The position numbers and the translations under genes were made by a program. This document shows, one piece after another, positions 50,390 through 61,582 of a stretch of DNA of 64,000 nucleotides (its first letter is position 1; every line of letters starts with the position of its first letter). The notes under the pieces were generated by a model that saw nothing but the letters and a program-made list of their open reading frames with translations, was not told where the DNA came from and did not search any database. Origin of the DNA: Aurantiochytrium sp. KH105 (taxonomy: Eukaryota; Sar; Bigyra; Thraustochytrida; Thraustochytriidae); the NCBI GenBank assembly GCA_003116975.1, contig BGKB01000178.1:88665-152664 (forward strand), given 5' to 3'.

Positions 50390-50634
50390 AAAGAAAAATC
50401 AGTATTTTGTTCTTGCTCTTTTTCTGTTCTTTCTTTCCTGAAATTGGTCAATGACCTGAAGCGCGCATTGTTTTTTCTGGCCACCCCTCGGGCCGCCCCC
50501 TAGTTTGTTTTTCTGTGATATAAAAAAAAGAAAAGAAAAAGAGACTAAAAAATACAAAGTAGTCATGGCAAAAGTCCGAATCCCCACGAGGAAGTGAGAT
50601 CTTGCATTTGCAAGGCAAAATATCATCATCGCAT

Positions 50635-51552
50635 TCACACTGTGCTCGAACGCTTCGACGCGAGCAGAGCGCGCTTGAACTCGCCCATAAACACAAACGT
50701 CAAAACAGTGTGAGGCCCAACACGGCAAAAGTGCGCAAAGAGACCCTTATAGAAACCACTAATGCCTTCTGCGCGAGCGATTTTTGCAGCTGCATCCAAA
50801 GTGCCCGCGTAGAGCTCGCGACCCGGCGCAGAAGGTTGATTATAGATACGCGTGCGAAGGACATCGAGAGGGTTCAGCACAATAATCCCAATGCACGAAG
50901 CCATGAAGGAGCCCGCAGCATCCCGCACAAAACCATCACGAACGCCAGCGCCAGCCAGCGCCTGCTTGGCACGCGCATTGGTCGTCATCACAACTGAAGT
51001 GAATGTGATGGAGCGCGCAGCATTCACAGGCAAACCCTTGATAAGGGCAGAAGCTCCCTCCTCGGCGAAGATCTTGCGAAGGACAGCGGGCGTAGAAAGG
51101 CCTGCGATCTCATGATGACTTGCCGAAAGCGCGCCTGCGCTTTGGATGCGAACTTTGGCAAGGTCGAGCGAGTTGCACAGCACTGCGGCTACAAGGCCAG
51201 ATGTCCCGCCCGCAATGAGCTGCTTCCCAAGTGGCGCCTTGCGAAGATTCTCTTCGTCAGGATGCATCCTTCGCAGGATGGGTTCAAAGAGCCCAAGTCT
51301 GAAAAAGCATTTGCTACCGTCGCGGAGCACGGACAGCTCGAGGCCTCGTTGTACGCCTCGAAGACCCTCGACCTCCCAGGTTTTGGTCATGCAGTCGAGC
51401 ATACCTCTGTAGGCGCGTTTCCCGGCGCTCAATTCGCTGTCCATTTGCAGGCGGTTCTTGGCAACCTCAAACGGGTTGGTAAAGAGCACGCTCGTTGCCG
51501 CGCCCAGCCCCGAGCACGCCATGGTCTCGAGGTCCGAAAGCTTGGCCGTCAT
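50635..51552 (-). CDS. Mitochondrial carrier family protein (SLC25A34/35 or Oac1-like)
   Basis: A 305-residue inner-mitochondrial-membrane carrier with three repeats of two helices. Signatures: NPFEVAKNRLQ in repeat 1, NSLDLAKVRIQ in repeat 2 (the usual Pro is replaced by Ser), and NPLDVLRTRIYNQ in repeat 3. Matrix-helix ends carry G-x-x-x-x-x-x-G features such as EGLRGVQRGLELSVLRDG and EGISGFYKGLFAHFCRVGPHTV. The last motif, with its RxGPHTVLTFV, resembles the SLC25A35/Oac1 group, which moves oxaloacetate, sulfate or related anions. The subfamily is by eye only. The start ATG at 51550-51552 begins MTAKLSD. Confidence 0.85.
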   Translation of the reverse strand: MTAKLSDLETMACSGLGAATSVLFTNPFEVAKNRLQMDSELSAGKRAYRGMLDCMTKTWEVEGLRGVQRGLELSVLRDGSKCFFRLGLFEPILRRMHPDEENLRKAPLGKQLIAGGTSGLVAAVLCNSLDLAKVRIQSAGALSASHHEIAGLSTPAVLRKIFAEEGASALIKGLPVNAARSITFTSVVMTTNARAKQALAGAGVRDGFVRDAAGSFMASCIGIIVLNPLDVLRTRIYNQPSAPGRELYAGTLDAAAKIARAEGISGFYKGLFAHFCRVGPHTVLTFVFMGEFKRALLASKRSSTV

Positions 51553-52920
51553 GGCGGTCGCACGAAAGTTTGCCTGCCGACGACGAGCGCGGCCGCTGGA
51601 GAGCAGGTGCGTCGCGCCTCGCCACCCACGGCGAGCAGCTGGCGGACGAGAACGAACTGGTTTCCTGCCGAAGATGCTTCATCCGTCGCGACAACAACAA
51701 ATTGGAGTGGGCGGGCCTGGGTGTCTCCAACAGCATGCACTTTGCGCCAAGGCCAGGCCAAGCAAGCTCGAGGCCAAGCAAGCTCGAGGCCAAGCAAGCT
51801 CGAGGCCAAGCAAGCTCGAGGCCAAGCCTCTTCTGAGCTTGCCCGAGCGAGCGATCAACAAAGCAAGTAAGCAAGTCAACAAGCGCGCAAGCGAGCAAGC
51901 AAGCACGACACAAAGTGATTGTGGCCCACTCTGGGATGACGGAGTGACTTTTCCCTCGCAGCTCCGCAGATTGTTCACCCATCACGCGAGACGACCTGCT
52001 GAAGTTGCCAACATTTCGCGAGTCCTGTTCGCTCACTTTCACCCACCATGGCCAGCCGTCCTTCCGCCACGACTCTAATTTCTGTGCATAAAATCTTCTG
52101 TCCTCCCTCCGCGGCCGTCCATTGCGGTGCACAAGCACAAGCACAAGGACCAGCACCAGCACCAGCCAGTATCTGCATAGTACAACGACAACTCGACATC
52201 AAAGGAGCTCGACTCGTTGCCGTCCTGCGCGTGCTCGCAGCCGCAGCCGCTGTCGCAGTCGCCGACCCGATAATTGGGTGGCCATGGCGGAGCGCACACG
52301 TGCCGATACGAGCCGAGACGAGACAAGACGGGACGAGCAGCCAGTGGCAGAGCACGCAAGCCATGACCATGAAGAATGACTGACCAATGGTGTCCACGAC
52401 GACGAGCACGACGAGCGCGACGATCCTGACGACAGAGCTTGTCCCCATCCGAAAGTTGAAGTTCGATAGAAGATCGCCGGAGCTGCATACGTATAGCACT
52501 GCAAGAAGGAAAGAGAATGCGATCTCGAGATCATCGCAGACGTGGGGCCCGAGTGTCTGCTCGTGCACGCGCCGCGGCCGAAAGCGAGTGCGCACTGGCT
52601 GGCCTGGCCGAGGCCGCCGGTTCGTTCGCCTGCGGCTTCGTGGCCGCCGCTTCGAGGCTCCGAGCGGCGCCAGAGAGCCTCTCGCGGACCGGAGCGGGGT
52701 CGATGCCGCGGAAGGTTCGCGTTGACGCGAGCAAGTGACTTGCTTGCCCGCCCTGGCGCTTGCTGCAAAGCGATCATTGCACACAAAGCTTGTTCAAGGC
52801 TGATGCTGCACGATAGATAAACCAGTCGAGGAGAGCAAGCAAAGCAGGCAAAACCCAAAAGCTAGTAGAGCGAGAACCTGGCGCGAGGCGACGCCGGCAG
52901 CGACGAGAGCAGCGGCGAGC
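51553..52920. other. Divergent intergenic region, carrier / VSR-like receptor
   Basis: Contains the 16-bp tandem array (51760-51823), AAGC-type runs to about 51905, GCACAAGCACAAG repeats near 52131-52170 and GACGAGACGAGAC-like runs near 52310-52440. No supportable gene; the open frames are repeat-derived. Confidence 0.5.
51760..51823. repeat. 16-bp tandem repeat, four perfect copies
   Basis: Unit AAGCAAGCTCGAGGCC repeated four times and followed by further AAGC-type runs. It lies about 210-270 bases upstream of the carrier gene start. Confidence 0.95.
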
Positions 52921-54800
52921 ATGGCGCGGAGCGCGTGGGCGGCCGCGGCGGGCGCGGCGCTGCTGGCGGCGGCGGGCGCGGACGGGCGCGCGACGCGTGA
53001 GTTTGTTTCGCGGCGGGGCGGTGGAGGAGACAGACGCGCGCCGGGCCGGACGATTGGCGCTGCCGGCCGGCCCGGTCCGGCGCCGTAGGACAAAGACGGC
53101 GAGCGCGTGTGCGCGGGCGGGAGGGAGGAGACTGACGAAGACCCCGAGGCGCGCTGCGCTGCTGTGCTGCCGCTCGCGGGCGAGAGGACGTAGAGGTGGC
53201 GGTGACGACGGGATCGCTGACCGGACACAGTTTCACGGGCGTGCTCGAAGAGGACATCGGCAAGGTCGCCTTCCACAAGGTGAGCAGCGTGGGCGGCGAG
53301 GCCGCCTATGTCGAGCGCGAAGGCAGCACGTGTCTGGACCTCGGGTCCGAGTCCCTCACTGGCAAGGTGGCCATGCTCTTGCTTGAGGAATCGTGCACTT
53401 CTGTGATTGCCAGCATGGCGCGCTCGCTCGCAGATCGAGGCGCTGTGGCCGTGGTCTTGAACTCGCACTCGTGCCTCTGCGAGGCTCTTAGCTCCAACGC
53501 TGTCAAGTCAAGCTCTACGTGGTGCGCAGAGACGAGCTGTCTCGACTACATGCAGCCCAGAGGAGAACCAGAGGCCGACACCCTCTCGATCCCTCTCATT
53601 ACCATGTCAAACGAGGACTTTGGTACCATCACTGACTGCCTTGGCGACACCGACTTTGTTGCTGACGATACCTTGCAGGATTCGTGCACGTCGGACATCC
53701 CCACGATTCGGCTGAGCTGGGACTTTCAGACAGCCAACAGTGGCGACCTCGAGGTCGAAGTTGTGTCCCAAATCGGCGCAGACATCAGCGTCAGCCCCTT
53801 CAAAAGTCTCGCGTTTCTCAATGGCGTTCTCGACGTTATTGGCGACTCAATTGGTACTTGGACCATGCGCCCACCCGTTCTCGATGGCACAGCCATCGAA
53901 CGCGACTGCAGCTCTTGCACGGAGCAGCATGAGATCATTAACTGCACGGCACCGCCCACTGACCTGCAAACCCTCTGCGATGGTATCTGCATCAACGAGG
54001 GACGCTACTGCCAACCTTCGATTACGCTCAGTGCCACTGATTCTACGTACACAGTCTCTGGTGCTCTTCTGGTCCAAGAGTCGCTGCGTCAGATCTGCCT
54101 TATGCAGCAAGTTTCGGCTGACGCAGGACTTGTCAAGAACTTCTTCACTTATCTGCGTGAAATGGAGCTCAACTGTCTCACGAGCAGCACTTCGCTTACA
54201 GAGTCATGCTCCGAGGCCCGCCAAACGAGCAATGGATTTGACGCTTCCGTCACCGCTACCTGTGTCACCAACAGCGGCACCACTGGCGAGAACACGATTC
54301 TCGAGAATATTATGCGCACGCCACAGGAGTACATTGAAGACCTTGACATTATCAAGGCGCCTTCGTACCGCGTTAACGATGTGACGATCCCTTTTAGCAA
54401 TAGCTGGGGCAACATGCTCTCGGCGATCTGTGCCTCCATCTCTGGCACGAGCCCGGACTTTTGCTCCTGCATTTACAACGATGACAGTGCGGAGCTGCGC
54501 AGTGATGATAATCTTCTCAGCAAGTGCTTTGGTATCGCAAGTTCTGGCTCAACTACCGTCGAAAGCTCGTCCAACGCTGGACTCATTGCTGGCGTTGTTA
54601 TCGCGGTTGTTGTCGTGCTCGGTGCTGCTGGATTCCTCGTCTATCGCCGCTACTTTCGCAGCAGCGCGCAGGTCACCCGTGAGCAAGAGCTTCAAGATCT
54701 TGGTGGTGATACCGGCGCTACGGGCGCTCGTGCGGCCATTGCAAGGTGCTTTGGTTTCAACTCTGGCGGTACCAATGGTTTGTATCCGACCAAGACCTAG
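52921..54800 (+). CDS. Vacuolar-sorting-receptor-like protein (spliced: 52921-52996, 53194-54800)
   Basis: A 560-residue type I receptor of the plant VSR kind, which sorts soluble hydrolases to the vacuole. Exon 1 (52921-52996) codes a signal peptide starting MARSAWAAAAGAALL. A GTGAGT donor at 52997 and a GACGTAG acceptor ending 53193 join it in phase to exon 2, which has no ATG of its own near its start. The lumenal part has a protease-associated (PA) domain (GKVAMLLLEESCTS, AVAVVLNSHSC, IPLITMSNEDF). The VSR core follows: CDGICINEGRYCQP, SGALLVQESLRQICL, FFTYLREMELNC. One transmembrane helix (near 54571-54640, LIAGVVIAVVVVLGAAGF) is followed by a tail of about 60 residues. The plant YMPL sorting signal is not seen. 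Confidence 0.85.
52997..53193 (+). other. Spliceosomal intron (197 nt) in the VSR-like gene
   Basis: Donor GTGAGT, acceptor ACGTAG. Removing it joins a 76-nt signal-peptide exon (phase 1) to the PA domain in frame. The intron is G/C-rich and has an in-frame stop, so read-through would not work. It is the only intron I could support in the window. Confidence 0.8.
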
Positions 54801-55310
54801 GCTTTGGGCATGGGCTAGGGGCATACCGCTTGCCTTCTTTTTGCAACCCAGACTTTTTTCCTAAAATTTACAATCTCCTCTCTTTTGTCTTGAGACGCTT
54901 CAAGTGACCCTGGGCTGGCTGACTGTCCAATTCATTTGAACTGACTGACTGCTGTCTAACTGACTGCTTTGAGACTCGCTCGCATACGCACACCACCTTG
55001 CATGCACATTATTGCCCCACCACCTTTTCTTGAGTTGAGGGAGGGGAAAAGAAAGAGGTCCCTCAAATCGAGCTACGTCGGGGGCAGTCTAAGTTTCTTC
55101 TTCCCTCCCCCTTCCCCCTCCCTCCAAGATTTTACGCTGGATGCAGTCTCACTATCATCCATCGTCATCCTTCGTCCCTCGGGCCAATTGAAATACAACG
55201 CCACGATCGGGACGATCTTCTCTTGCTCCGCGCTCGCTCTTTTTCCAATTCGGGCCGAAGACCCGTAGCTCCTGGCAGGAGCAGCTCGTCCATTCTCTGC
55301 TCTCTGGCAG

Positions 55311-55367
<57 letters not shown>

Positions 55368-55726
55368 TCGCAAGGACAGCGCTGCCGCGTGCATTCTTTC
55401 TCTGTTCGTGCATAGTGCCAGCGCGTCAGTGTCGGGTCACAAGTTACCGCCGCAACCAACTGTCGCTGCTCACAAACGTCATCGCCCCGACACTTCGCTC
55501 AATGAGGAAGAGCAACGCCGGCGAAAGCAAGAGCCCACGGTCGGGGAACGTACGCCACGCAGCGGCTTTTCCCAAAGTTCAGCGTCGACTGCAAGGCGAG
55601 GCGCGCGGGCGTGGCGAAGCAAATCCACAAGTGTTGCTCTTCAAGCAAGCAAGCAAGCAAGCGAAGCAGGCCTAGAATTCCGTCTCGAGATCCGAAACAA
55701 CAACAACGACGACGACGACGACAACG
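54801..55726. other. Intergenic region before the DUF1348 gene
   Basis: AT-richer 3' flank of the VSR gene, CTCCC runs near 55102-55124, and a 54-bp CAG/CAA tract at 55313-55366. A short AAGC run lies at 55640-55662 and CGACGACGACG at 55707-55720 just before the next start. No supportable gene. Confidence 0.5.
55313..55366. repeat. (CAG)n tract, 18 units with one CAA
   Basis: Non-coding trinucleotide expansion about 360 bases before the DUF1348 gene. The long frames across it in every direction (poly-Gln, poly-Leu, poly-Ala, poly-Cys) are by-products of the repeat. Confidence 0.95.
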
Positions 55727-56333
55727 ATGTCGGCCGTGCCACAAGGTCAAGGTGCAGAGGAAGCGCCACGAGCGCCTCTTCCGCCATTCACGGAGGAGAC
55801 GGCGCGAATCAAAGTGCAGGCGGCGGAGGACGCGTGGAACTCGAGAGACCCCGCGAAAGTGAGCATGGCGTACTCGAAGGACACCGAATGGAGGAACCGG
55901 TCAAGCTTCTTGCGTGGCCGTGACGAGGTTCGAGAATTTTTGCAAGGCAAGTGGGATCGCGAGCTTGACTACAAGCTAAAGAAGCATCTCTTCGCCTTTA
56001 CAGACAACAAGATCGCCGTGCATTTTCAGTACGAATATCGCACGGAGGATGGCCAGTGGCACCGTGCCTATGGCAATGAGCACTGGACATTTGACGACCT
56101 CGGCNTTTACAGACAACAAGATCGCCGTGCATTTTCAGTACGAATATCGCACGGAGGATGGCCAGTGGCACCGTGCCTATGGCAATGAGCACTGGACATT
56201 TGACGACCTCGGCTATATGCAGACGCGCAACGCCTCGATCAACGACGTTGAAATAGATGCTTCTGAGCGCGTTCTTGCTACAGACGAGCCTCTTCACGAT
56301 TTGTCCGAGTACAGCTCCGGCGTAAAGCGATAA
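55727..56333 (+). CDS. DUF1348 / NTF2-like small protein, interrupted by an assembly duplication
   Basis: A member of the NTF2-like (SnoaL-fold) DUF1348 family, common in bacteria and some algae and fungi, with no firmly known reaction. It has the family hallmarks: [76 protein letters not shown] and [10 protein letters not shown]. The sequence is interrupted by one N at 56105 with a perfect 108-bp repeat on both sides (55997-56104 and 56106-56213). Read as one copy, the gene is a continuous frame of 165 residues with a normal C-terminus ending SSGVKR. So the duplicate is almost surely an unmerged contig overlap rather than biology. The start is the ATG at 55727. Confidence 0.9.
55997..56213. 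repeat. Perfect 108-bp direct repeat flanking a single N (assembly join)
   Basis: Copy 1 at 55997-56104, N at 56105, copy 2 at 56106-56213, identical by eye over all 108 bases and lying inside an otherwise continuous gene. This is the usual mark of a scaffold join whose overlapping contig ends were not merged. Confidence 0.95.
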
Positions 56334-56590
56334 GTAAAACTAAATCTTGAAGATCGATCACTTATTTGTTTTCATGAACGATGCCCGTCCGCGCTCCATA
56401 AGTTTTTTTGTTCGTTCCTCTTGCAACCTCAACTACCTTGATGCGGCTCCTTCGTTTGTCACCGGCCCTTGTTTACTGCGCTTTGTCGCACCGAGTCTTA
56501 TCGCGCGCGCGCTCTCAAAAGACGAATCAACTGGCGCAGCATGGTGTCCATACAGAAAAGCATCTTGCCGCCACGAAAGCGCAGAAAACG

Positions 56591-59500
56591 ATGTCACAAC
56601 GTGGAGCCGCGGCGGTGGCAGCGCTAGTCTCGGGCGCGCTTGACGCCGGCAGAGCGCGCTTCGAGGCGGCAGCGAGGGCTGCTGCGGTTGTTGGCAGGCA
56701 TCAGGCCAATGGGACAAGATCAGGCAAACGTGGCGGCGACCTCGTCGAGGCCCTTGTCGCGACGAGAGCCGACGTCGCGCGCGGCGGGGAAACCGCGACG
56801 AGAACAGCCTGCGCTATCCTGCAAGCTCTTAAAGGCACCCAGAATGGGCCGCACCGCAAATTCCTCCTCAGGATTTTCCGCTGGCTCGCGCAAAGTTTGC
56901 CAATTTCGTGGGCGCACGCACTCGCTGAAGCCCTCGAGGAGGAGGACATTGGACAAGATGCGCAGCTTGAAGGCCTGCTCATTGTGCGCGGCGCCTTTGG
57001 AAGCGAGACGGTCACATTCAAAGACTTGGCACAGCAGCCGTTTGTTGATGCCTGCGCCGCTGATGCACAATTGCTAAAAGCCGTCGCTCGGATCATGAGG
57101 GACTCGGTGGACCGTGATGAGCGTTCCCGCTTCGCCGGCAGAACGCCACTCGCAGCAGCAGCCTCAGACATCTTCATGCTCTGTGTTTTGCAATTGTGTA
57201 GACAGATTCATGCCCGCGAAAAGGAAAAGAGTATCCGCAATGCAGCCATTCTTGGACTCTGGGCACAACGAGCGCAGATTTGCGTGCATCTCGAGTTGCT
57301 CCATCAAGTCATCAGCCGGGAAAACGCTCCGAGCAGCACACTCTTTCTCATGGGACTTCAAGATCTGCGCGACGACATTGCATTAGTGGCGGGGCGCAAG
57401 ACGGATGGAAGAGAACCTGGACCTTTGTCGGCCGCCCTCGCCGCGCACCTCTTGGCCTCGGGATCGGCTCTTGTGCATGCAGACCCGGCTTGGGAGGATG
57501 CTGACATCGCAGCACAAGAAGTCAGTACGTGTCTTGCAGAACTCGACGTCACAACGCAAAGAACGCAGGCGCTCGCCGCTGCAGCCGTAGACGAGGCCAC
57601 GGCTGAAGACCGCCGTTTCGAGCTCGATCACATTGCCAAGGTCCAAGTACGGCGTCTGTGCCTTCTTTTGGGCCGAATGAGGCCTCAAGTACGTGCAACA
57701 GTCGCTAGTCAGTGTGGATCTGACCTCTTGCAGCTGGCAGCGCGCCAACTCGGACGATCCTCCGGGACCAGTGCGGGCCTTGCCAGCACGCTCGTCAGCA
57801 CAGTGCTGGAAACGCTTTGCGAACCTCCCGCGCATTCGAACGATTCGGCGCAAGACGACGTAGACGAGCGTGTCGGAAAAGGATATGCGTCGCTCTTTGC
57901 ATTGCTAAAGTCAGAGGACACCATCGCAGACTGTGCGGCTGACATTATTGCAAGCGGTGCAATACGCTTTCCGCACCAATTACTTCCAGACTTGATTGGT
58001 ATTGCCGCGTTATCATCTTCCTCTCTCGCAGAGCGAGAAAAGGCGCTTTTGGCCTTACAGTTTTATGTGGCGCGCAACAGTGGAAGTCTCGAGCCTTTCA
58101 CAGATGTTTTGCGAACGAGACTGCTCGAGCTTGTAGGAAGCGAACAGCTCAAGCTCCGTCTTGCTTCAGGCAAGGTCCTCGGTCAGACAGATCCTGCAAG
58201 CATTGTACCTTTTCTTTGCGGTCTGACCACGCGAATGCAAAGCAATGCAACAGCTCGTTCCGCTGCAAGTGCGGCGCTTGAAAAGGTATTTGAATATCAT
58301 GAAAACACGCTTGCGGTTTTCGAAGCATGGTTTGCATGTGCAACAACGATAGCAACCAAGGCCGTGGTAAATTCTCCAAAAAAGGAGAATGGAGATGCAG
58401 AGGCAGAGGCAGATGCGGCATTGGATCGAGTTCGCGACACCGCAAAGATGTGGGGCCGGAGCGTCCCAGCACACGTTTGGCCTGCGATCTTTCGCGTCAT
58501 TTGGCGCGCAGCCTGTACCGAGCCGGAATCTTCAGGACCTATCGGCGTCGCTCGTCGTCTTGCGTCACCGTACTTTGCGATGAATGCAGCCAAGTGCATC
58601 TCAGAGGATGTCCTTCCATTCATGCAAACGCAACAGGAACTGACCGAGGATCTTTTGGGCAACAATGCGCAAGACACGGCTGTTCGCGATTTGCTCTTTG
58701 CGCGACTTTCGCCTCTCCTTTTTCTCACAATGCTTCCTTTGAGTACGATGTTTGCCCCAACATCCACGGAGAGCACTGAGATTGCCGAAGCACTTCTCTT
58801 GCGATGCATCGCAGTCTACGAATTTAAAGAAGTGCGCCAAGTGGCCGCGCAGGCCTTGGCACGATTGCATCGCGCGCGCGTCGCCATTCCTGTCGTTTTG
58901 TGCGGTCTGAAATGGTTCGTGGATCAAACTGCAAATCCTGCCCTCGAGGCGGCAGAAGAGAATCATTCCGAAAGTGAAGAGCACATAGCATTCCTGGTCT
59001 GGACCAAGGCGCTACAAAGACTCGAATCGAATCCGAACAATGACGCGATCATTCCAGTGGACGTATCCGTTGCCAAGGCTTTGGTCGTGACAGCTCAGTA
59101 TGCCTTTGCTCAGGAACCATCTGGTAAATGTCCTCAGAAGCTAGTGGATCAGCTTTTTCATGTCTTTGCAAAGCCTTGCAGAGATCCGCAGAGCCCGCTC
59201 GCAAATCTCCAAGAGGGCTGCATCATTCTGCTGAGCTCTTGTGCCGTGGGGACGCCCGATGCTTGGAAACCTTCGAGCAAGGCCAAAGCATTGGTGCAGG
59301 AAGTTGATCCCGGCCATGGCGTAACTGCATCCCATTCGCAAAACCAGCCGGAGCCCATGCCATCACCTCGAGGCGAGCGTGTTCGTCTATTATATCTCGG
59401 GCCAGAGGTTTTTGATGCCGTTGTCGAACATGTGTGCAGGGGTCGTCACGCGGCGCTCGCCAGCATCATATGTGGCGCTAACGTCATCTTGACGTGCCTA

Positions 59501-59971
59501 CGACGAGCAACAGAGGACTCATCTCCATTTGACTTTCCGCATGCCATTTTGGAAATGACGTCAGAATCTCGACTCTTGCAGCCGATCTGTAGTGCCTTGC
59601 AGCGACTTTTGGGGTCTGTTCCCATCGATGAGCATGGTCAAGCAAGCGCTGCACTTGTCCAGATACTCTTTACAGCATGCCTATTGCGCTCAAAAGCAAA
59701 TAGCGACGAAGGGGGAAGTGACGATCATCTGTCGGCAACACAGGCTCAACAGCTTTGCAGCCTCGTACTTGGCGGCCTGGACGACGCGCGCTCTCAGGTC
59801 CGTGGTGCAATGGTGAAGCTTGCTGGTGCCCTGCTCACACTTCCCGAAGCGTCTTTAAGGTTTCCGGACGGAGCCATGGCCGGATTGATGAAGAAATTGT
59901 CAGGACTTGCAAATATGGACATTGACGCAGAGGTCCGATTACTGGCGTCGAAGCTTGCTCAACAAATGTAG
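56591..59971 (+). CDS. Large alpha-helical (HEAT/ARM-like) repeat protein, function unknown
   Basis: A 1126-residue, mostly helical protein without signal peptide or transmembrane segment. It is Ala/Leu-rich with repeated amphipathic helix pairs (for example LQLAARQLGRSSG, LRLASGKVLGQTDPASIVPFL and VRQVAAQALARLHRARVAIPVVL), as in HEAT or ARM superhelices. The C-terminal part repeats the pattern (QLCSLVLGGLDDARSQVRGAMVKLAGAL). I do not recognise the family; large scaffold proteins such as focadhesin or other HEAT adaptors are possible relatives. The frame stays open to 56408, and the extra 61 residues (with LLRLSPALVYCALSHRVL) could be a mitochondrial presequence, so the start is uncertain. 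It is convergent with cyclin Y. Confidence 0.8.
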   Translation: MSQRGAAAVAALVSGALDAGRARFEAAARAAAVVGRHQANGTRSGKRGGDLVEALVATRADVARGGETATRTACAILQALKGTQNGPHRKFLLRIFRWLAQSLPISWAHALAEALEEEDIGQDAQLEGLLIVRGAFGSETVTFKDLAQQPFVDACAADAQLLKAVARIMRDSVDRDERSRFAGRTPLAAAASDIFMLCVLQLCRQIHAREKEKSIRNAAILGLWAQRAQICVHLELLHQVISRENAPSSTLFLMGLQDLRDDIALVAGRKTDGREPGPLSAALAAHLLASGSALVHADPAWEDADIAAQEVSTCLAELDVTTQRTQALAAAAVDEATAEDRRFELDHIAKVQVRRLCLLLGRMRPQVRATVASQCGSDLLQLAARQLGRSSGTSAGLASTLVSTVLETLCEPPAHSNDSAQDDVDERVGKGYASLFALLKSEDTIADCAADIIASGAIRFPHQLLPDLIGIAALSSSSLAEREKALLALQFYVARNSGSLEPFTDVLRTRLLELVGSEQLKLRLASGKVLGQTDPASIVPFLCGLTTRMQSNATARSAASAALEKVFEYHENTLAVFEAWFACATTIATKAVVNSPKKENGDAEAEADAALDRVRDTAKMWGRSVPAHVWPAIFRVIWRAACTEPESSGPIGVARRLASPYFAMNAAKCISEDVLPFMQTQQELTEDLLGNNAQDTAVRDLLFARLSPLLFLTMLPLSTMFAPTSTESTEIAEALLLRCIAVYEFKEVRQVAAQALARLHRARVAIPVVLCGLKWFVDQTANPALEAAEENHSESEEHIAFLVWTKALQRLESNPNNDAIIPVDVSVAKALVVTAQYAFAQEPSGKCPQKLVDQLFHVFAKPCRDPQSPLANLQEGCIILLSSCAVGTPDAWKPSSKAKALVQEVDPGHGVTASHSQNQPEPMPSPRGERVRLLYLGPEVFDAVVEHVCRGRHAALASIICGANVILTCLRRATEDSSPFDFPHAILEMTSESRLLQPICSALQRLLGSVPIDEHGQASAALVQILFTACLLRSKANSDEGGSDDHLSATQAQQLCSLVLGGLDDARSQVRGAMVKLAGALLTLPEASLRFPDGAMAGLMKKLSGLANMDIDAEVRLLASKLAQQM

Positions 59972-60252
59972 AAGAGGACAGGAACGTATGTAATCTTTAA
60001 TTTTAATTTGCTTGGCTGCCTCTTGTGATTTGCGTGCGCGGCGGCAGCAATAATCTCGACCCCGAGATGAAAAGCTTTCTCGAATAGCTTTTGTGATGGT
60101 GTAAAGCTCGAGACACGACATTCAACAAACCAAAATGTTTCCAGACAACGAGAAAATCGGGACTTTCCAAAAAAAAATTAGTGGCGGGTTGAAAGAGAGA
60201 GAAAAAGAGAGAGGGAGAAAGAGGAAGCATCTTTCAGCAGGCTGACTACATA

Positions 60253-61536
60253 CTACATGCTTCGAGAGTAGAGAGTGTTACTTGCTGCGGCACTGCGTTT
60301 TTCGAGCTGCTTTGCCCCCGGGGCATTTACGCGCATAATGTAATTGTAGCGACGGCGAAAATTACGACTCTCATTCAGCGAGCGAAGAGCAAAGTAGTAC
60401 TTGGCGTAAGTCGCGCCAGAGATGAAAAGATTCCATTGTAGCAGCATGAGCACATTGCGTTCGAGAAAGTTGATGCTTTGAAGGGAAAAGTGCGGGTAGA
60501 TGCGAGCAAACTCAATGTTCCAGCTACTGAGATCCTGCCAGACCTTGGAAGCGAGCAGCATACCTGCAAGAACGATGGGCCGCCAGTTCGAGGCGAGCAG
60601 CTCCACGTGAGCGCGCTCCATGAGCCGCTCGACATAAATGAGGCACACAACACTGCACTCGCTGCTCAGCTCGGCTTCGACGAAAAGGTGACGCGCAAAG
60701 GAATAAATGCGCTCCACACTAGGGACCTCGGGCGTCCGCTCCACGCGTTCCATGCGGTACGGTACCCAGAGCGGCAAGCGCGGAAGGCGGAGAAATTCGT
60801 ACTTCCACTGTGACTTGAGATAACGATCTTCAGAAAGCATCTCGCTGCCGTTGCCGAGGGTGCGCACATCCTGGCCCAGAGCACCGCGGTAACGATTTGC
60901 TTCGTTACGCGCGCCGCCCTCGGTGGGACTTCCGGGATTGCTGGAATCTGCGCTGGCGTTATCGTCGTTGGCGTTGGCACTGGCATTGACAGCAGCAGGA
61001 GCCCGAGCAATTCTTTGCGACTGCACATTTCCCGCTTCGTCGTCGCCGCCGTCGTTGTCCCCATCGTCGACGGAGAGTTCCCCGGTGCGATCTGACTCGA
61101 AGCGCGAGAGCCGACTGTGCACGCTGCCAGGCCGTGATGTCGACTGGATGCTGCTCCTGCGAAGGTGCGGGGAGGCAACGCCGGCATCGACGTCGTTGGA
61201 GAAGCCTCGATTGCGCACAATGTCGCGCATATCAGACACGGATTCATATCGTTGCGTCCGACCACCGGTTGTCGACGTCGCGGGCGACGCCCCAAAGCTC
61301 CGAGGCGTCCTGAAGCTCGAGAGGCGTCTTCGCTCGCACATCATGATATGTCTGTGAATGAGGACACTCACCCGGCGAAGGGTATCGTCGCAGTTGAGAT
61401 TGAATACGGATCCCTTTTCTGACGCGAGATTTTCGCGCGTGCCCTGCCGCGAGGAAGGTGGTCTGTATCGGACTTGATTGTCCGCGTTTCGCATGGGCCC
61501 AAATGTCTCATACGCCGGTCTGAACTGCTGTTGCTG

Positions 61537-61582
<46 letters not shown>

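Noticed and set aside
55155-55460. Poly-Gln / poly-Ala / poly-Leu proteins around 55.3 kb
   Set aside because: All frames across the CAG tract are open by repetition; no flanking domain.
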